Assembly: GCF_000004825.1 (NCBI RefSeq)
Contig: NW_008805063.1
Coordinates: 857-64,856, forward strand
Direction: 5' to 3'
Origin: Heterostelium album PN500
Taxonomy: Eukaryota; Evosea; Eumycetozoa; Acytosteliales; Acytosteliaceae
DNA: 64,000 nt
Under the pieces are notes generated by a model. That model made no database searches, was not told where the DNA came from, and saw only the letters and a program-made list of their open reading frames with translations. A program made the translations under genes and the position numbers. Numbering within the stretch: the first letter of the stretch is position 1; each line of letters begins with the position of its first letter. This document shows, piece by piece, positions 58,825-64,000 of this stretch.

Positions 58825-61800
58825 GCTACTGCTATTATTGTTATTTACACTTTGTTGAATAGTTGGCTTTGGATCCTTCTCAGTGTCACTATTGTTTGGA
58901 CTGTTGGAATTTAACAATTCTGAAATTGGAACGATCTCCTTTAGGTCGGTTGATGGAACTTGAATTCCTTGTGTTGGTGATAGTGGTGGATGTGGTGGTG
59001 GCAATTCAAAGTTGGGGAAATGCTCATTAAATATCTTTGTAAAGAAATTCTAAAATAAAAAGAAAGTATTAGTATTAATAAAAATGATTGTTATTTTTGA
59101 TTTTGATATTTTACCTGTAGATAAACAGCATCTTCGAATACTTCAGAACCAGAACAATTGTAGATTTGAGCGTTATAAAACATAGTGTTTACATTTGCTG
59201 CAAACTCGGCTGGAGTAGCATATTTGTTTCCAACGATTCTCTCTTTGATTGTCTTCATATCCATTGGTTCCTTGATGATATTGTAGTAATCTGGATAGTC
59301 TCTCTTGCTTGGCAACTTTAGGAAGATATCACATCTCTTTCTACCTTCTTCGTCAGTGTCTAAACGAACTCTATCGAAAATGTCAAGGAATTTGAGTTCG
59401 GTCTCTGAGGTCGGCTTCTTCTTCATGGTACCTGCTGGTCTTCCTCTGCCAGTGTGTTTCTTGACGGCTGGAGTAGGCGGTGTTGGAGTGGATGGCGAAG
59501 AAGATGAAGATTGCTTTCCACTTGTCGACTGTCTCTTTGATGCGGCGACAGAGGTTCTAGCCTTCTTCTTTGGTGTCTTGGCACTCTTCTCTTCATCGGA
59601 GCTATAGTCTTTGCGCTTGGCAGGAGTTGCTTTAGGTGGCGGTGCCTGTTGTTGATATTCCTCGTCGTCTTCATCGTCATCGGAATCAGAGATATCGATA
59701 TCATCCTCATAGAAATCCGGATTGATAAAGGTAGTCTGGATTCTACGACGTTTCAGTTCACCATTCTCCATCATCTTGATCAACTGTTTCTCAGCATCGT
59801 AGTCTCTACCCTTGGTACGTGTTGCACCCAGCACAAATCCAAGATCATCAGTAATCTCCACTTCCTTGGTGATCCAATCCGGTAACTCTTCCTCTGTACA
59901 CAAACGGTGGAATTCACCTTTCTTGTTGGCATCCTTCCATTTCTGAATATCGACTATCTCACGTTCACGATCCATCTTTTCAAATAGTTCCAATTCCTCT
60001 GGAGTTCTCGAAATCATCTGATTGATCTGTTGGTCGTTTGGAACACCCTGTCGCTCCATCTCTGCAGTCTCGTCCTGAGTCATCAGATACTCTAGCATCT
60101 GTCGACGCTCCGAACGATTCGACTTGTTGTTGAACTGACCGGCTTGAATAATCTTACGATCCAACTCCTTCTTGAAATTGGCACGAGCAATGATTCTCTC
60201 CTCGACAGAGTTGGCAGTGACCAGACGTAGCACCTTGACAGTCTGCTTCTGACCGATACGATGTGCTCTGTCTTGAGCCTGAAGATCCATCTGTGGATTC
60301 CAATCGCTGTCAAAGATGATTACAGTGTCGGCTGTTTGCAAGTTGAGACCGAGACCACCAGCTCTTGTAGAGAGTACAAAGATAAAGTACTCGCTGTTCT
60401 CTGCGTTGAACAGATTCAACAATGGACCTCTCTCATCGGATTTGGTTGAACCATCGAGACGTAGATACTTGTAACCCTTGTAGTAGAAGAACTGTTCGAG
60501 AATATCTATCAAATGGGTCATTTGACTGAAAATCAATACTCTGTGACCGGATGCCTTGAGTTTCGGTAGGATCTTGTCGAGTAAATCGAATTTACCAGCA
60601 CATCTTATCATATAGTCATCGATTGCATACTCATCATCGTAAAATAGATAAGGATGATTACAAATCTTTCTTAATTGTACCAATGTATTCTTTAATCCTT
60701 TGGCCAACTTTGGATTACCATCTTCACCTGAACCAGCAGTAAACTACATACATGAATAAAAGTTAAAAATATATATTAATAAATGTTTCTATTTGATTCT
60801 CAATCTTTTTATAAAATAATAATAATAACAATACCTTTGAAACACCTTTAGTTCTAATTAAATTATACATTTTAGATTGGAATGCAGACATTGGACATTT
60901 CATGATCTTTTCAACTTTATCCGGTAGTTGAGTTTCCACCTCGGTCTTTAGACGACGCAACAAGAATGGACGCAAGACTTTGTGTAAACGCTGAATGATG
61001 AGAAGCTGTTCTTCTTCGTTCATCTCTAGTTTCTCACCGGTGGCGGCAAACGGTGCGTTGAACCACTGCTCAAAGTCTTCGACACTGTCGAAAATATTTG
61101 GAAGCAAAAAGTTGAGAAGTGCCCAAAGCTCTGGCAACGAGTTCTGTAGCGGTGTACCAGTTAGCAACAGACGGTAACGACTCTGGTAGAAACTGCCTAG
61201 TGTCACAGAGAGCTTGGAACTGTAGTTCTTCATACGATGACCTTCATCGACAATCATATAGGCCCACTTGATCTTGGCAAGATGATTCTTGTCCTTGATG
61301 ATATACTCGTAGGTGGTAATGAGAACATTGAATTTCAACGACGATACATGTTGATCGATAATCGCTTTACGTGTTTCTTTGTTTCCAGTGTAGAGAATCT
61401 TTTGAACTTTTGGTGCCCACTTGCTAAACTCCTGTCCCCAATTGGCAAGAGTTGACAGTGGAACAATCACTAGATATGGTCCTTTGTTTTGCTTCTTCTC
61501 AATGAGATAGGTTACCAGTGCAATGGTTTGAATAGTCTTACCAAGACCCATCTCGTCGGCTAGGATACCATTCAACTTGTTGTTGTAGAGTGACACCATC
61601 CATTGGAGACCTTGCATCTGGTATGGCTTCAACTGTCCACCCTCGAGAAGAGTCGGCTGCTCTGGAATCTCCTCTTGAATGGAATGTGCTTTGGAGTAGT
61701 AAGAGTGTGCTTTACTTACTAGCGTGGTAGTTGTTGGTGGCGCAGCGCCAGGCTTTGGCGAGAGTGGCTCGGTGCTGTCTGGCTCGACTTCGGTATTCAT

Positions 61801-64000
61801 CTTTTCCTTTTGAATCAAATGCGAGATCTTGTCCAAGAACTCATTGGTCTGGTCAAACAACTCACGAAGACGCTGATTCTTTGTGGTCTCTAGCAGCTTG
61901 AGATATTTACTTTCATCGTCGGTCTTGAGAGCACGCAGACGTTCACGCTCTTCACGCTCACGCTGCTGTTGCTCACGCTTCTCAACCATGACAAAGTAGT
62001 TTGTGACACGCTTGGCTATCTTCTTGACCTTGACCATCTTGTTGACGTGGAACTCCTTAAAGTCACGGCCATGCTGGAGAATTCCTGCGAGAAACTCTTT
62101 GAAACGATTGTCCGACTCTTCTTGCTTCGACTTGATGACTTCGGATCGCGACGTGGAAGATCGCTTCATCTTGCCACTGGGATGAGCCGACGAACCGGCA
62201 CCCAGTCTACCTCCGGAGCTGGACACACTATTCTCCAACGATAGCTCTAACAACTCCATTCTCATCTTCTTTTGTAGATCCAACATATTGAGCTGCTTCA
62301 ACTCTATGGTCAGTTGCATTCTTTGGTTGTCATCGACCATCGGCTGTTGCAACAGATCTTTTAGCTCTTCAATTCTTTGAGTCATTCTCGACTTTATGTA
62401 GACTTCTTCGTTTTCTTTGAGAAATTGATACTCTAGTGGTAGAGGTTTCAATGTGTCAATGGAAGACAGTACATATTGTGGAGGTGGTTGTGTGACTTGG
62501 ACCACTGCGCCAGCAGAGGAAGCAGTTGATGCCTGCTGGACTTGTGGAGGATTGAAGCTAACCTGTAAAAAAGCCGGGATTGGTATGGAGTTGATAGATG
62601 GAGGTGGTGGTGAATAGATCATTGGTATAGACGCCGGTCCTGCTGAATTGGCGTTAATGGTACCGTTGGCAACGATCTGCGTGCCAGTGGAAATTGGTGA
62701 GGTCATTGTTGGTGTGGCAGCACCAGCCATTCCAGTTGTCGGTATACCAGATAATTGACCTACAACTTGTTGAGGCAATTGTTGTTGCTGCTGCTGCTGT
62801 GGTTGCTGCTGCTGACCTATAACTTGTGGTGCTAGCTGCTGTGGTTTCATTACCTGAGTGGGTTGTTGCTGTTGTTGTAGTTGTTGGCCAATCTGAGTAA
62901 CATTAGCATTGGGTGCACCAGCCGTTTGAATGGGAGCGCTAACAATGGGAGATTGCATTGTCCTCTGAGGTGTCTGAGATGGAATTGTCTTTTTTGGTAG
63001 ATTCAAAGAATTTGCTAGATCCTGCGGGAACGGATCAGGAGGCATACCCTTTTGAAACTGACCTATCGAAGTTGATATACATCTGTATGCCTTTACCTGT
63101 AGTTTTAACAACTCCATTTGCTCTGGTGTAATTAATATTGTAGATGGATCTTGTTTTGCTCTCATCTGTTGTTGTTGTTGCTGTTGCTGTTGCTGCTGTT
63201 GTTGTTGTCGTTGCTGCTGCAAGAGCTGTTGTTGAGGATTCATTAATTGTTGTGGTTGTTGAGGTTGCTGTTGTGTTGGAATTTGTTGTTGTTGTACTTG
63301 TTGCTGGAATATATTGTTATTTACACCGGAAGTCTGTGGCAATGCTGTGGAAGTACCGCTAGTTGATTGTTGTTGTTGTGGATATGGCTGTGGCTGTTGT
63401 TGTGCTACTTGTTGTGGTTGTTGTTGTACTTGTTGTTGAACTAATTGTGATTGTGGAGGTGTTTGCATATGTGTTTGTTGAATTTGAGGTGATGCTGCTG
63501 ATGCCAATGGCATTTGATTCGATGGTTGCGAGGCAAGAGTTGGTGACTTTACGTTTGCCTGATAGGCTTTAACTAAATTTGCATGTTGCTTGGAGACTCT
63601 GTTTACAATTTCATTTTGTTCAGATGTGTATTGATGTACTGACTTTTGACCCTTTAATACAAATAATAACTGTTGATACTTTTTATCGGTGATATCCGCC
63701 ACTGTTCTTTGATGATTATCTAAACTCTATTATAGATGTAATTGAAAAAAAAAAAAAGTTAACAAATGGTTGTGGTTGGTAGTAATAAATAAACTTACTT
63801 GATATAAATCCATTATTTGTTCTTTTGTTAATTGTAAAACTGTGATTGGTGCACCCTTTTGTTGTTGTTGAGCTTGTTGTTGTTGCTGTTGAGCTTGTTG
63901 CATTTGTTGAATTTGTTGTGGTGTCGGTTGTTGCTGTTGTTGTGGTACCTGTTGTGGCTGTTGTTGTGCGGATAGTTGTTGTTGTTGCGCTTGCTGTTGT
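58453..64000 (-). CDS. Brahma-type SNF2 chromatin-remodelling ATPase, 3' part (5' end outside window)
   Basis: Exons in the window are 64000-63799 (partial), 63726-60835, 60743-59115 and 59049-58453, all in phase. The protein runs from a Gln-rich region through a QLQ-like helix (ITPEQMELLKLQVKAYRCIS), then FLKENEEVYIKSRMTQRIEE and the HSA-like region before the ATPase. The ATPase shows GILADEMGLGKTIQT, the box DEGHRMKN, and in the C-terminal lobe TRAGGLGLNLQTADTVI and AQDRAHRIGQ. A SnAC-like region, an acidic/Ser-rich spacer, a bromodomain (YYNIIKEPMDMKTIKERI) and an Asn-rich tail ending SSYDDDY complete it. HSA, SnAC and bromodomain together define the SMARCA2/4-Brahma-Sth1/Snf2 class, the motor of SWI/SNF or RSC complexes. 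The start codon lies beyond base 64000. Confidence 0.93.

Overview
The window reads as nuclear DNA of a dictyostelid social amoeba. Intergenic DNA is extremely A+T rich, coding DNA is richer in G+C, introns are short (about 50-90 bases) with GT(A/T)(A/T)GT-like donors, and proteins carry long Asn, Gln, Thr/Ser or Glu/Lys runs. Several families point the same way: FNIP-repeat F-box-like proteins, a cAMP-receptor-like GPCR, and retroelements parked beside tRNA genes. The species cannot be fixed by eye. Coding DNA looks less A+T rich than in Dictyostelium discoideum, which hints at a Polysphondylium, Heterostelium or Cavenderia type species (inference).

Layout. 1-3.6 kb is gene-poor and holds two diverged copies of one decayed minus-strand sequence. 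3.6-16.6 kb is a dense block: FNIP-repeat gene, DNA polymerase X (BRCT plus pol), AAAP amino-acid transporter, BCAS2/SPF27 splicing factor, clathrin light chain, CTU1 tRNA thiolase, a broken O-methyltransferase, and an ABCA half transporter. 17.6-21.4 kb is an accessory island: tRNA-Cys, a 5'-truncated LINE with perfect 15-bp target-site duplications, internally duplicated DNA, a zinc-finger-like gene and a second LINE reverse-transcriptase relic. 22.2-39.9 kb is genic again: Mpo1-like protein, Crl-type GPCR, ABCF1-like protein, GT49 glycosyltransferase, a 1149-residue Ser/Thr/Gln-rich protein, PRPF3 and a GT10 fucosyltransferase. Two candidate structured RNAs lie in its intergenic gaps (about 24.7 and 31.3 kb). 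40.1-46.4 kb is a retroelement cluster bounded by convergent tRNA-Met and tRNA-Asn genes. 46.6-64 kb holds RMI1, a 69-residue ORF, a folliculin-interacting protein (FNIP1/2/Lst4 type), PTAR1, TRMT1 and the 3' part of a Brahma-type SNF2 ATPase gene that runs off the right edge.

Genes do not form operons; neighbours are individually transcribed. Themes recur by function: tRNA modification (CTU1, TRMT1), splicing (BCAS2, PRPF3), genome maintenance (Pol X, RMI1), glycosylation (GT49, GT10) and membrane traffic/nutrient signalling (clathrin light chain, FNIP, PTAR1, AAAP transporter).

The most interesting non-coding signals are: a GC-rich motif 15-19 bases downstream of all three tRNA genes, with the retroelements lying just beyond it; an H/ACA-like structured RNA candidate; a small hairpin-closed RNA candidate; and a run of three hairpins next to an (AAT)n tract. 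Exon coordinates were worked out by hand from splice signals and reading phase; all multi-exon models given as confident close in frame.
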